DNA of 64,000 nucleotides from Rhizobium sp. 16-488-2b (lineage in GTDB: Bacteria > Pseudomonadota > Alphaproteobacteria > Rhizobiales > Rhizobiaceae), in contig NZ_JAGHMF010000003.1 of NCBI RefSeq assembly GCF_017741815.1, positions 434,001 through 498,000 on the forward strand, read 5' to 3'. Within the stretch, counting starts at the first letter, position 1; each line of letters starts with the position of its first letter. The notes beneath the pieces were generated by a model. It did no database searches. It had not been told where the DNA came from and worked only from the letters and a program-made list of their open reading frames with translations. This document shows positions 1 through 8,384 of this stretch, piece by piece. The position numbers and the translations under genes were made by a program.

Positions 1-1
1 C

Positions 2-655
2 ACCGTCACCGTGCGCTCTTCCGCCGAACGCGCCAAGGAGGCCGATCAGGTCGTGCGTCAGGCCAAGCGCAGCGCCGATGATTCCGCCACCGTGGTCAAC
101 AATGCGATCGACGCGATGACCCGCATCGAGGAAGCCTCGCAGCAGATCGAGCAGATCATCGGCGTCATCGACGAGATCGCCTTCCAGACCAACCTTCTGG
201 CGCTCAATGCCGGCATCGAGGCCGCGCGTGCTGGTGAAGCGGGCAAGGGCTTCGCCGTCGTCGCCATGGAAGTCCGCGAACTGGCGCAGCGCTCCGCCGC
301 GGCCGCGCAGGAGATCAAGGGGCTTATCAACAAGTCGACCAACGAGGTGAATTCCGGTTCGCAGTTCGTACAGCAGACCGGTACGGTGCTGGCAAAGATC
401 AGCACCCAGATCGTCGCCATCAGCGAGCACGTCGAAGTCATCGCCCGCGCCAGCCACGATCAGTCGGGCGCGCTGCAGGAGGTCAACACCACGGTCAACC
501 AGATGGACCAGATGACCCAGCAGAACGCCGCGATGGTCGAGGAAACCACGGCAGCCAGCCGCGAACTCGCCAACGAAGCCGACGCTCTCCTTAGCCTCAT
601 CAGGCAGTTCAAGATCGACAGCGGCAGCCAGGACAGGGTCTACCGCGCCGCCTGA
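2..655 (+). CDS. Methyl-accepting chemotaxis protein, C-terminal part (5' end outside window)
   Basis: This is the cytoplasmic signalling domain of a chemoreceptor that couples ligand binding to CheA through CheW. The reading frame is open to the left edge, so the sensor, membrane segments and HAMP domain lie outside the window. The conserved hairpin tip is present ([20 protein letters not shown]), followed by [19 protein letters not shown], and flanking heptads form the long antiparallel coiled coil. No C-terminal CheR-tethering pentapeptide is seen; the protein ends in RVYRAA. The next gene encodes a close paralogue of the same domain, so the pair looks like a tandem duplication. The family is certain; the ligand cannot be inferred. 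Confidence 0.95.
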   Translation, partial: TVTVRSSAERAKEADQVVRQAKRSADDSATVVNNAIDAMTRIEEASQQIEQIIGVIDEIAFQTNLLALNAGIEAARAGEAGKGFAVVAMEVRELAQRSAAAAQEIKGLINKSTNEVNSGSQFVQQTGTVLAKISTQIVAISEHVEVIARASHDQSGALQEVNTTVNQMDQMTQQNAAMVEETTAASRELANEADALLSLIRQFKIDSGSQDRVYRAA

Positions 656-686
656 TCGTGGCGACAATTTTGATGAGAACATGCGA

Positions 687-710
687 TGGCTCCGGAAACG
701 GGGCCATTTG
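687..710 (+). terminator. Possible weak terminator after first chemoreceptor
   Basis: A 7-bp stem (TGGCTCC pairing with GGGGCCA, one G-T pair) with a 6-nt loop lies 32 bp after the first chemoreceptor stop codon. It is followed only by TTTG, so termination would be inefficient. Confidence 0.35.
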
Positions 711-851
711 CATTTGCTTCAATGGACGAGTCTGCAGGAAATTACCCATGCATTCTTGCTATCACAAACATGACATTCGGCAGTTTCGTTGCGATTTATC
801 TTAAAACTTTCCCACTAATTTCGGCCCCGATTGTTCCTCAGGGGTCTTTGT

Positions 852-2702
852 ATGCTTCGCTTTTTCTCAGCGTCTATTGTTCGGCAAATCGTCGCGATTA
901 CGCTTGCTCTTCTGGTCTTTAGTACAGTGGCGATTGTTTCTGCAACTTACTACAATCTTAGCGCGTACGTCATGACCAGCGCGGTCAACGATGCCAAGGA
1001 TGCCAGCCGTGCCATGGCGGTGCTCTATGCAGCCGGCGATCCGTCCGCGAAGGTCGATGTCCGTGACAACAAGCTTGTGGCCGTCAGTGAAGAGAAGCTG
1101 CCGTCGTCGCTCGGCGACCACGCCCTCGTCGATCGAACCGCGGCCTCCATCGCGGGCTACGCCACGGTGTTCGAGCGTCAAGGTGGCGATTTCGTTCGCG
1201 TGTCGACGAACGTGAAGAAGGAAAACGGTGAGCGCGCCGTGGGCACCAAGCTCGCCGTCGATCATCCGGCGCAGGCGGCCCTCGCCAAGGGCGATGCCTA
1301 TTACGGCGCGGCCAATCTCTTCGGCAAGAAGTTCATGACCGGCTATTTCCCGGTCAAGAGTGTAGCGGGCACCACCGTTGGCGTGCTCTTCATCGGTATT
1401 CCGATGGAAGTCTATTACAGCAGCCTGCAGCAGCTCCTCACCCTGGTGGTCGGCGTCGGCCTCGCGGTGCTGCTGATCGTCGGCATCATCGCCTATGTCG
1501 CGATCCGCGCGACGATCCGGCCACTCGAAACGCTGACGGGCGCCATCAACACGATCTCCTCGGGTAATCTGGACACGAAGATCCCCTGCACCGAGCAAGA
1601 GAACGAGTTCGGCGCGATCGGCAAGGCGCTTGCTTTGTTCCAGGACGGCGCCCGCGCTCGTCTGACGCTGGAAACACAGGCAGCCGAACAGCGCGCGCTG
1701 AGCGATGCGGAGCGCAGCCGCAACGACGCCGAAAAGCGTACGCTCGACGATCAGATCCAGTTTGCCGTCAATCAGCTCGCCGCTGGTCTCGGCCGCCTGT
1801 CGAGCGGCGATGTGTCGGAAATGATCCACACACCCTTCGTCGGTCGGCTTGAGCAGCTGCGCGTGGATTTCAACGCCTCGCTCGAACGCCTGCAGGATAC
1901 GCTCTCACGCATCCGCGACAACGCGGCGACGATCCACCGCAATTCCGGCTCCATGCTGCACTCGGCCGATGAGCTCTCCAAGCGCACCGAAGCCCAGGCT
2001 GCGAGCCTGGAGGAAACCGCTGCTGCCGTGGAAGAAATCACCGTCACCGTCCGCTCGTCTGCCGAACGCGCCCGCGAGGCAAACAGCGCCGTCATCGTCA
2101 CCAAGAAGACGGCGGACAGCTCGACTGTCGTGGTCGGCGATACCGTTGCCGCGATGGATCGTATCGAAACGGCGTCCAAGCAGATCGAGCAGATCATCGA
2201 GGTGATCGACGACATCGCCTTCCAGACCAACCTCTTGGCGCTGAACGCCGGTATCGAGGCGGCACGCGCCGGTGAAGCCGGCAAGGGCTTCGCGGTCGTT
2301 GCCATGGAAGTGCGCGAGCTCGCCCAGCGCTCGGCCGATGCCGCGCGCGAGATCAAGAGCCTGATCGAAACCTCGACCCGCGAAGTCGCGGCAGGCTCCG
2401 GACTGGTCCAGAAGACCGGCTCGGTTCTGGCCTCAATCAGCAGCGAGATCATCGCGATCAGCAAGCACGTCGAAACCATTGCCACCGCCAGCGCCGACCA
2501 GTCGGCAGCCCTGCAGGAAGTCAACAGCTCCGTCAACGCGATGGATCAGATGACGCAGAAGAACGCGGCCATGGTCGAGGAGACCACCGAGCAGAGCCGC
2601 CAGCTGGCGAGCGAAGCCGATGCGCTCATGTCGCTGATACAGCAGTTCCGCATTGATGCGTCTTCTGCCCCCCAGCAGGGCCGCATGCGAAACGCGGCCT
2701 GA
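852..2702 (+). CDS. Methyl-accepting chemotaxis protein with periplasmic Cache-like sensor
   Basis: Transmembrane chemoreceptor of 616 aa. The first membrane helix is at about residues 8-31. A periplasmic region of about 165 residues resembles a single Cache domain and contains [19 protein letters not shown]. The second membrane helix is near 197-220, followed by HAMP (about 222-275), a linker, a second HAMP-like stretch, and the signalling coiled coil with the tip [21 protein letters not shown] start at the ATG at 852 because AGGGG lies 7 bp upstream; an in-frame TTG at 831 would add seven residues. The signalling half is nearly identical to that of the upstream gene, while the sensor is probably specific. 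Cache domains usually bind small organic ligands; the ligand here is unknown. Confidence 0.93.
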   Translation: MLRFFSASIVRQIVAITLALLVFSTVAIVSATYYNLSAYVMTSAVNDAKDASRAMAVLYAAGDPSAKVDVRDNKLVAVSEEKLPSSLGDHALVDRTAASIAGYATVFERQGGDFVRVSTNVKKENGERAVGTKLAVDHPAQAALAKGDAYYGAANLFGKKFMTGYFPVKSVAGTTVGVLFIGIPMEVYYSSLQQLLTLVVGVGLAVLLIVGIIAYVAIRATIRPLETLTGAINTISSGNLDTKIPCTEQENEFGAIGKALALFQDGARARLTLETQAAEQRALSDAERSRNDAEKRTLDDQIQFAVNQLAAGLGRLSSGDVSEMIHTPFVGRLEQLRVDFNASLERLQDTLSRIRDNAATIHRNSGSMLHSADELSKRTEAQAASLEETAAAVEEITVTVRSSAERAREANSAVIVTKKTADSSTVVVGDTVAAMDRIETASKQIEQIIEVIDDIAFQTNLLALNAGIEAARAGEAGKGFAVVAMEVRELAQRSADAAREIKSLIETSTREVAAGSGLVQKTGSVLASISSEIIAISKHVETIATASADQSAALQEVNSSVNAMDQMTQKNAAMVEETTEQSRQLASEADALMSLIQQFRIDASSAPQQGRMRNAA

Positions 2703-2910
2703 TCGGTTCTCCATCAGCTTTGATCATCGAAGGGCTGCCCTCTGGGTGGCCCTTTTTCATGGGCAGCATGGCGAGAAGGCGAGCGGCGAAGCGCTCGAGC
2801 TTCGATTGTCCGTAGCCCTGGTAGAAGGCCTCCTCGGCCCGCGCACGATACGGGTCGGAATTCCTAGCGTTGAGTTTGGCGAGCTCGATGAAGGCTAACA
2901 GCTCGATCAT
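2626..2910 (-). CDS. Small hypothetical protein divergent from a LysR regulator
   Basis: A possible 94-aa protein. The start is supported by AGAAAGGA 8 bp upstream of the ATG. The first 50 residues ([20 protein letters not shown] and following) are helical, charged and protein-like. The rest runs through the antisense of the chemoreceptor terminator and into the 3' end of that gene, so only the N-terminal half may have a conserved sequence. No family is recognised. It is divergent from the LysR gene at 3001 with about 90 bp between them and could be its target. Support comes from the ribosome binding site and N-terminal composition only. Confidence 0.45.
   Translation of the reverse strand: MIELLAFIELAKLNARNSDPYRARAEEAFYQGYGQSKLERFAARLLAMLPMKKGHPEGSPSMIKADGEPIRPRFACGPAGGQKTHQCGTAVSAT
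2731..2757 (+). terminator. Rho-independent terminator of the chemoreceptor gene
   Basis: A 10-bp stem (AGGGCTGCCC with GGGTGGCCCT, two G-T pairs) has a 3-nt loop and is followed by TTTTT. It lies 28 bp after the stop codon. Confidence 0.85.
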
Positions 2911-3000
2911 GACCGTGTCCTTTCTGAATTGAAGATGGACACAGGGTATTCGCCAAAATTCGCTTCATAAACGCAAGAAATCCCACTATGTTTTTCACTC

Positions 3001-3870
3001 ATGAAAAGCACGCAATGGGATTCATTTCAGCTCTTCCTGCAGGTCGCGCGTCTCGGCGGGCTGACGGGGGCGGCGGCTGCAAGCGGGCTGAGCCCAGCCA
3101 CGATCGGTCGGCGGATGCTCGATCTCGAGCAGGAGATCGGCCGGACACTCTTTTCCCGCAGCCAGACCGGCTACCGCTTGACGCCGGATGGCCAGTCCCT
3201 GCTCGATCATCTGAAGGACATGGAGGCCGCCGCCCGCAAGGTGGATGCCTGGCGCCAGGCAAGCAGCGTCGGAGCGACGGTGCGGATCGCAGCCGGCACC
3301 TGGGTCGCCTGGCTGATGGCCGAGAACTTCGGCGCCATCCGCATGCCCGGCGACCATTTCGCGGTGTCGATGACGATAGGCGAGGCGCGCGCCAACCTGA
3401 ACTACCGCGAGATCGACATCGGCATCCGCGCCTTCGAGCCGGAGGAAAACAATCTCGCCGCGCGGCTGCTGGGGGAGGTGGCCTACGCCGTCTATGCCAG
3501 GCGCAATGCCGGTGAACAGGAAGAGCGATGGCTCGCCGTTGCGGAAGAGGATGCGATCTCCAACTATCTGCGCTGGCCGCACCGCAATGCCGCAGGCGCC
3601 ATCGTCGCCACCGTCAATCGCCCGCGCTCGCTGGTCGATCTCGTTCGCGCCGGCGCCGGCAAGGCGGTGCTGCCCTGCTTCGTCGGCGATCTTGATCCAG
3701 ACCTGCAGCGCCTTGGCCCGGAGCTACCGGACCTGCGCCACCAGCAGTGGATCGTCATGAACAACGAAGACCGGCATCGCCAGGAGATCCGTACCGTCGC
3801 CGATCGCATGACCAAGCTGTTGAAGAGCTACCGCGATCTCTTCGCGGGAAAGCGCCCCAGCCGAAGCTGA
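3001..3870 (+). CDS. LysR-family transcriptional regulator
   Basis: A 289-aa LysR-type regulator. The N-terminal winged helix-turn-helix (about residues 5-64) reads FQLFLQVARLGGLTGAAAAS, then SPATIGRRMLDLEQEIGRTL. A periplasmic-binding-protein-like effector domain follows, but it is short and divergent. FxLFLxVARxGgLtgAA, with an Arg-Arg recognition helix, is typical of rhizobial members that use a single co-inducer. The ATG at 3001 is used; no strong ribosome binding site is visible upstream. It is divergent from the small gene ending near 2910, and its downstream neighbours are on the other strand, so it is probably monocistronic. The target is unknown. Confidence 0.9.
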   Translation: MKSTQWDSFQLFLQVARLGGLTGAAAASGLSPATIGRRMLDLEQEIGRTLFSRSQTGYRLTPDGQSLLDHLKDMEAAARKVDAWRQASSVGATVRIAAGTWVAWLMAENFGAIRMPGDHFAVSMTIGEARANLNYREIDIGIRAFEPEENNLAARLLGEVAYAVYARRNAGEQEERWLAVAEEDAISNYLRWPHRNAAGAIVATVNRPRSLVDLVRAGAGKAVLPCFVGDLDPDLQRLGPELPDLRHQQWIVMNNEDRHRQEIRTVADRMTKLLKSYRDLFAGKRPSRS

Positions 3871-3902
3871 GGCGCCGCGTTGCAGGGCGGATTGGGGGCT
3901 AG

Positions 3903-4139
3903 TCAGTTCCGGCCGGCAACAATGACGGGGATCAGCAAGTCACCCCAGTTTCCATCGCCGCCGTGATGGCGGGCCGAGCGGACGATCTCGACCGAAACAC
4001 CTGCATCGACCGCCTTCATGACCGACTGGTTCAGCCGGTGCAGATCATTGGCGAGCATGCGGATCATGCCCTGCTGATCCGGTGTCATGCTGGTGGATTG
4101 TTCCTCTGCGCGTTCCTTGACGCGTGCGAGCGTAGGCAT
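3903..4139 (-). CDS. Small conserved-type hypothetical protein in the aceA operon
   Basis: A 78-aa soluble protein with a very strong ribosome binding site (GAGGAGGAG about 5-7 bp before the ATG). It follows aceA after 23 bp, on the same strand, so the two are probably co-transcribed. The sequence is helical in the first half (KERAEEQSTSMTPDQQGMIR) and ends VIVAGRN, with a HHGGDGNWGDL stretch that could bind metal or nucleotide. I do not recognise a named family. The position suggests a role linked to the glyoxylate bypass, but this is inference from gene order only. Confidence 0.75.
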   Translation of the reverse strand: MPTLARVKERAEEQSTSMTPDQQGMIRMLANDLHRLNQSVMKAVDAGVSVEIVRSARHHGGDGNWGDLLIPVIVAGRN

Positions 4140-4162
4140 GGCTTTCTCCTCCTCTGATCGTG

Positions 4163-5452
4163 TTACTCGGCTGCTGGCTTGAACTGTGCGTGCTCGGTCG
4201 ATTCTCCCATCGCCGTGGTCGAGGATCGCCCGCCGGTGATTGCCATCGACACGGCGTCGAAATAGCCGGTGCCGACTTCGCGCTGGTGCTTGGTCGCCGT
4301 GTAGCCATTCACTTCAGCGGCGAACTCCGCCTGCTGCAGCTCGGAATAGGCAGCCATCTGCCGGTTCTTGTAGCCGCGGGCGAGCTCGTACATGCCGAAG
4401 TTCAGCTGGTGGAAACCGGCCAGTGTGATGAACTGGAACTTGTAGCCCATGGCACCAAGCTCGCGCTGGAACTTGGCGATCGTCGCGTCGTCGAGGTTCT
4501 TTTTCCAGTTGAACGACGGCGAGCAGTTGTAGGCGAGCAGCTTGCCCGGATGCACCTTGTGCACACCCTCGGCAAACCGCCGCGCCTGCTCCAGATCCGG
4601 CTTCGAGGTCTCGCACCAGATCAGATCGCAATGCGGCGCGTAGGCGACGGCGCGTGCGATGCAGGGCTCCAGCCCGTTGCGCACCTGATAGAAGCCCTCG
4701 ACCGTGCGGCCGGCATCGTAGTCGACGAAAGGCTGGTCGCGCTCGTCGATATCGGAGGTCAGGAGCTTGGCTGCTTCCGCATCGGTGCGGGCGATGACGA
4801 GTGTCGACACCCCCATGACGTCGGCGGCAAGGCGCGCGGCGTCGAGATTGCGGATATGGGCGGCGGTCGGGATCAGAACCTTGCCGCCGAGATGGCCGCA
4901 CTTCTTTTCCGACGCCAACTGATCCTCGAAATGAACCCCCGCGACACCGGCCTCGATATAGGCCTTCATGATCTCGAAGGCGTTGAGCGGCCCGCCGAAC
5001 CCGGCTTCGGCATCGGCAACGATCGGCGCGAACCATGTCTCGACCGAAAGCCCCTTGTCTTCCGAAGTCTCGATCTGGTCGGCGCGCTGCAGCGTTCTAT
5101 TGATCCGCTTGGCAAGCTCCGGCCCGGCATTGGCGGGGTAGAGCGACTGATCGGGATACATCGCCGATGCCGTGTTGGAATCGGCCGCGACCTGCCAGCC
5201 CGAGAGATAGATCGCCTTCAGCCCGGCGCGGACCATCTGCATGGCCTGGTTGCCCGAAAGCGCGCCGAGCGCGTTGACGAAGTCGTCCTGATGCAGCAGT
5301 TGCCAGAGCCGGTTGGCGCCCATTTCGGCCAGCGAGTAACGAAGCTCGACCGATCCGCGCAGTCTTTTCACATCATCGGCCGAATAGGGACGCTCGATGC
5401 CGGCGAAGCGGTTGGCGGGGATATTACGGTGAAGCTTGTCAAACTCTGTCAT
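4163..5452 (-). CDS. aceA: Isocitrate lyase
   Basis: Cleaves isocitrate to glyoxylate and succinate, the first step of the glyoxylate bypass needed for growth on acetate, fatty acids and polyhydroxybutyrate. The 429-aa protein carries the signature [10 protein letters not shown] with the catalytic Cys, the metal-binding VARTDAEA region, and [11 protein letters not shown] near the C-terminus. Length and motifs match the prokaryotic AceA subfamily. The ATG at 5452 is chosen because AAGGAGGAAGA lies just upstream; an in-frame ATG at 5482 would add ten residues ahead of that site. The gene diverges from a RamB/PrpR-type regulator at 5647, and repeated TTTGTAAA words lie in the 194-bp control region. 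Confidence 0.97.
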   Translation of the reverse strand: MTEFDKLHRNIPANRFAGIERPYSADDVKRLRGSVELRYSLAEMGANRLWQLLHQDDFVNALGALSGNQAMQMVRAGLKAIYLSGWQVAADSNTASAMYPDQSLYPANAGPELAKRINRTLQRADQIETSEDKGLSVETWFAPIVADAEAGFGGPLNAFEIMKAYIEAGVAGVHFEDQLASEKKCGHLGGKVLIPTAAHIRNLDAARLAADVMGVSTLVIARTDAEAAKLLTSDIDERDQPFVDYDAGRTVEGFYQVRNGLEPCIARAVAYAPHCDLIWCETSKPDLEQARRFAEGVHKVHPGKLLAYNCSPSFNWKKNLDDATIAKFQRELGAMGYKFQFITLAGFHQLNFGMYELARGYKNRQMAAYSELQQAEFAAEVNGYTATKHQREVGTGYFDAVSMAITGGRSSTTAMGESTEHAQFKPAAE

Positions 5453-5499
5453 GTCTTCCTCCTTGCATAACATCATGGCCATCTGGCTGATTGACAGGA

Positions 5500-5637
5500 T
5501 TTACAAATCAGCAGGAAATGGCCAGAGTTAACTGGAGAAGTGCGATGGAATAGGGGTCGCGATGCAAAGAACGTGACAAGTTTCGGCAGTAAATTTGTCA
5601 AGTTTTGTAAATTCCGCGACCCGGATATTCTGTAAAG
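5500..5637. promoter_or_regulatory. Repeated TTTGTAAA words in the aceA/regulator control region
   Basis: TTTACAAA at 5500-5507 is the reverse complement of TTTGTAAA at 5604-5611. Related words are TTTGTCAA at 5594-5601 and CTGTAAAG at 5630-5637. RamB of Corynebacterium is known to bind a motif containing TTTGCAAA, so these are candidate operators for the adjacent regulator and control of aceA. Binding is inferred. Confidence 0.5.
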
Positions 5638-5646
5638 GATTGTCAC

Positions 5647-7056
5647 ATGGCTGAGCGCAAGATGTTTGCCGGTCCCAAGGTCCGCCGTATCCGAAACGGT
5701 CTCGGTGTGACGCAGGCGGCGATGGCCGAGGCGCTGGAAATCTCGCCGTCCTATCTCAACCTGATCGAGCGCAACCAGCGCCCGCTGACCGTGCAGCTGC
5801 TGCTGAAGCTCGCCGCGGTCTACAAGGTCGACCTGGAAGAGTTGCGCTCCGAAAGCGGCGGCAGTCTCACTCAGCTGAAGGAAGTCTTCGCCGATCCGCT
5901 GCTATCCGGCGAGCTGCCGGGCGACCAGGAACTGGTCGAAGTCGCGGAAGCGGCACCCAATGCGGCAAGCGGCGTCATCAAGCTCTACCGTGCCTACCGT
6001 GAGCAGGCGGTGCGGCTGTCCGATCTCACTTTGCTCAGCGCCGGCGAGGGGCAGTTGCCGCTGTCGGGCGCGCGGCTGCCGGCCGATGAGGTGCGCGACG
6101 TGCTGGAGCGCCGCTCGGCCTATTTCCCGCGCATCGAGACGGCGGCTGAAGCGTTCCTGCATGCGCTCTCTGACCCCCGCGATATCATCTCGACATTCAA
6201 GGAGTGGCTGCGCGCCGAGCGCGGCATCGGCGTACGGGTCCTCCCGATCCACGTCATGCCGGATCTCCGCCGCCGTTTCGACCGTCACTCCATGCGGCTC
6301 TTCATTTCCGAGCGCCTGTCGCCGGCGGATCAGGCGCAGGAGATCGCAATCGAAGTCGCCACACTGGCGCTGCGCGAGGCGATCCTTGCCGAGCTCGAAG
6401 GCCTGATGCTCTCCACTGAGGAGGCGAGGCGCATCGCCCGCTTCGAACTCGCGCGCTATGCGGCGCTGGCGCTGACCATGCCCTACGCGCCCTTCCTCGC
6501 CGCGGCCCAAGCTGCGTCCTACGACATCGATATCTTGCGCGTCCGCTTCAACGTATCCTTTGCGCAAGCCGCAACCCGGCTGACCATGCTGCAGCGCCCC
6601 GGCGCGTCGGCGGTCTCCTTCTTCACCATGGAGATCGACGGCGCCGGCCATCGGCTGCGTCGGTCAGGATCGCAGGGCTTCCCGCATCTGCGCTTCGGTG
6701 GCGACTGTCCCAAGCTCAACGTCCATGTCGCGCTGCTCCAACCCGGGCAGATCCTGGCCGAGATGGTCGAGATGCCGGACAATGCCCGATACCTCACCAT
6801 ATCCCGGACGCTGGAGGGGCCGAACGCGCCGTTCGGCGAGCGCGTCCGCCGCACGGCGCTTCTCGTCGGTTGTGATGCTTCGGCGGGCGAGGGGACGGTC
6901 TACGGCCGGGCGGTTTCCGCGCAAAAGGCGATCACGGCAGGCTCCGGCTGTCGGCTCTGCGAAAGGCGCGGATGTCTCTCGCGCGCCGAGCCGCCTGTCA
7001 CACGCCCGTTGGGGCTCGATGAGATGGTCTCGGGCCTTGGCAACTTCGACTTTTAG
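5647..7056 (+). CDS. RamB/PrpR-type (short-chain fatty acid) XRE transcriptional regulator
   Basis: A 469-aa regulator. The N-terminal XRE helix-turn-helix (about residues 8-62) contains VTQAAMAEALEISPSYLNLI. A long middle region corresponds to the ImmA/IrrE-like segment of this family, but no HExxH is visible, so it is unlikely to be a peptidase. The C-terminal domain (DUF2083 type) ends with the cysteine cluster CRLCERRGC followed by LSRAEPP. Relatives include RamB and M. tuberculosis PrpR, which control acetate, propionate and glyoxylate genes; PrpR is reported to hold an Fe-S cluster and bind acyl-CoA. Its position divergent from aceA fits control of the glyoxylate bypass. The start codon follows AAAGGATTGTCAC. 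Confidence 0.9.
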   Translation: MAERKMFAGPKVRRIRNGLGVTQAAMAEALEISPSYLNLIERNQRPLTVQLLLKLAAVYKVDLEELRSESGGSLTQLKEVFADPLLSGELPGDQELVEVAEAAPNAASGVIKLYRAYREQAVRLSDLTLLSAGEGQLPLSGARLPADEVRDVLERRSAYFPRIETAAEAFLHALSDPRDIISTFKEWLRAERGIGVRVLPIHVMPDLRRRFDRHSMRLFISERLSPADQAQEIAIEVATLALREAILAELEGLMLSTEEARRIARFELARYAALALTMPYAPFLAAAQAASYDIDILRVRFNVSFAQAATRLTMLQRPGASAVSFFTMEIDGAGHRLRRSGSQGFPHLRFGGDCPKLNVHVALLQPGQILAEMVEMPDNARYLTISRTLEGPNAPFGERVRRTALLVGCDASAGEGTVYGRAVSAQKAITAGSGCRLCERRGCLSRAEPPVTRPLGLDEMVSGLGNFDF

Positions 7057-7196
7057 TCCCGGTGTCCAGTCACAGCGAAATCATTGAGAGTGCAGGATTT
7101 TGCGCTTGTAGGCTCCATAAATCCTTTCTAGTCTGCAACCAAAACCAGAGGGAAGCATCCGCGCAAACGGTGCCCAAACAAAAAGCAGGAGATAGC

Positions 7197-8294
7197 ATGA
7201 GGTCAATTCTCGCAAAGCTCGCGGCCACGGCTCTCGTGACTGGGCTTTCGATCACGCCATCCGTTGCCGCGGATCGCGTCGTCAACGTCTACAACTGGTC
7301 CGATTATATCGACAGTTCCATCCTCGAAGATTTCACCAAGGAAACCGGCATCAAGGTCGTATACGACACCTTCGACAGCAACGAGACGGTGGAAACCAAG
7401 CTTCTGGCCGGCGGCACCGGCTATGACGTTGTCGTTCCGACGGCCGACTTCCTGCAGCGCCAGATTCAGGCCGGCGTGTTCCAGAAGCTCGACAAGTCGA
7501 AGCTGCCGAACATCACCAACATGTGGGACGTGATCCAGCAGCGCACCGCGAGCTACGATCCCGGCAACGAATATGCCGTGGACTACATGTGGGGCACCGA
7601 TGGCATCGGCTACAACGTCAAGAAGGTCGCCGAAATCCTCGGCCCCGACGTCAAGCCGGGCCTGGAAGTGATCTTCGATCCGAAGGTCGCCGCCAAGTTC
7701 AAGGATTGTGGCATCTACGTCCTCGACACGCCGAAGGATGTGCTGTCCACCGCGCTGCACTATCTTGGTCTCGATCCGAATTCGAAGAATCCGGAGGATT
7801 TCAAGAAGGTCGAGGAACTGATGACCTCGGTTCGCCCCTTCATCCGCAAGTTCCACTCGTCGGAATACATCAACGCGCTCGCTAACGGCGACATCTGCAT
7901 CGCCTTCGGCTATTCGGGTGACGTGCTGCAGGCGCGCGACCGTGCCGTCGAAGCCAAGAATGGTGTCGAGGTGAATTACTCGATCCCGTCGCAGGGCGCC
8001 CAGATGTGGTTCGACATGATGGCGATCCCGGCCGATGCTCCGCATGTCGCCGAGGCTCACGAATTCATCAACTACATGATGAAGCCCGAAGTCATCGCCA
8101 AGGCCAGCGACTACGTCTTCTACGCCAACGGCAACAAGGCCTCGCAGCAGTTCGTGAGCAAGGATGTTCTGGAGGACCCGGCGATCTATCCGACCGAGGA
8201 TATCATGGGCAAGCTCTTCACCATCTCTCCGTGGGATCCGAAAACCCAGCGCACGGCGACGCGGCTCTGGACGAAGATCGTCACCGGCCAGTAA
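7197..8294 (+). CDS. potF: Polyamine (putrescine) ABC transporter substrate-binding protein
   Basis: Periplasmic binding component of a PotFGHI-type polyamine importer. A Sec signal peptide is evident (RSILAKLAATALVTGL, with cleavage near PSVAA), followed by VVNVYNWSDYID, the hallmark start of mature PotD/PotF proteins. Mature length is about 340 aa, as expected. The ATG at 7197 is used because AGGAGA precedes it by 4 bp; the open frame upstream to 7062 lacks a start of that quality. It is the first gene of a four-gene plus-strand operon and is separated from potG by a terminator-like hairpin. Exact substrate (putrescine, spermidine or other) cannot be decided by reading. Confidence 0.9.
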   Translation: MRSILAKLAATALVTGLSITPSVAADRVVNVYNWSDYIDSSILEDFTKETGIKVVYDTFDSNETVETKLLAGGTGYDVVVPTADFLQRQIQAGVFQKLDKSKLPNITNMWDVIQQRTASYDPGNEYAVDYMWGTDGIGYNVKKVAEILGPDVKPGLEVIFDPKVAAKFKDCGIYVLDTPKDVLSTALHYLGLDPNSKNPEDFKKVEELMTSVRPFIRKFHSSEYINALANGDICIAFGYSGDVLQARDRAVEAKNGVEVNYSIPSQGAQMWFDMMAIPADAPHVAEAHEFINYMMKPEVIAKASDYVFYANGNKASQQFVSKDVLEDPAIYPTEDIMGKLFTISPWDPKTQRTATRLWTKIVTGQ

Positions 8295-8302
8295 GAGCAT
8301 CA

Positions 8303-8332
8303 GGCCCGGGCGGCAACGACCGGGCCTTTTTA
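8303..8332 (+). terminator. Terminator/attenuator between potF and potG
   Basis: GGCCCGG and CCGGGCC form a stem with an 11-nt spacer, followed by TTTTTAT, 9 bp after the potF stop. It probably ends part of the transcripts so that the binding protein is made in excess over the membrane components. Confidence 0.8.
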
Positions 8333-8384
8333 TATGCCGATCGTGGGGACGGCGGCTTTTGAGAATGATTTTTCGGGGAACACG

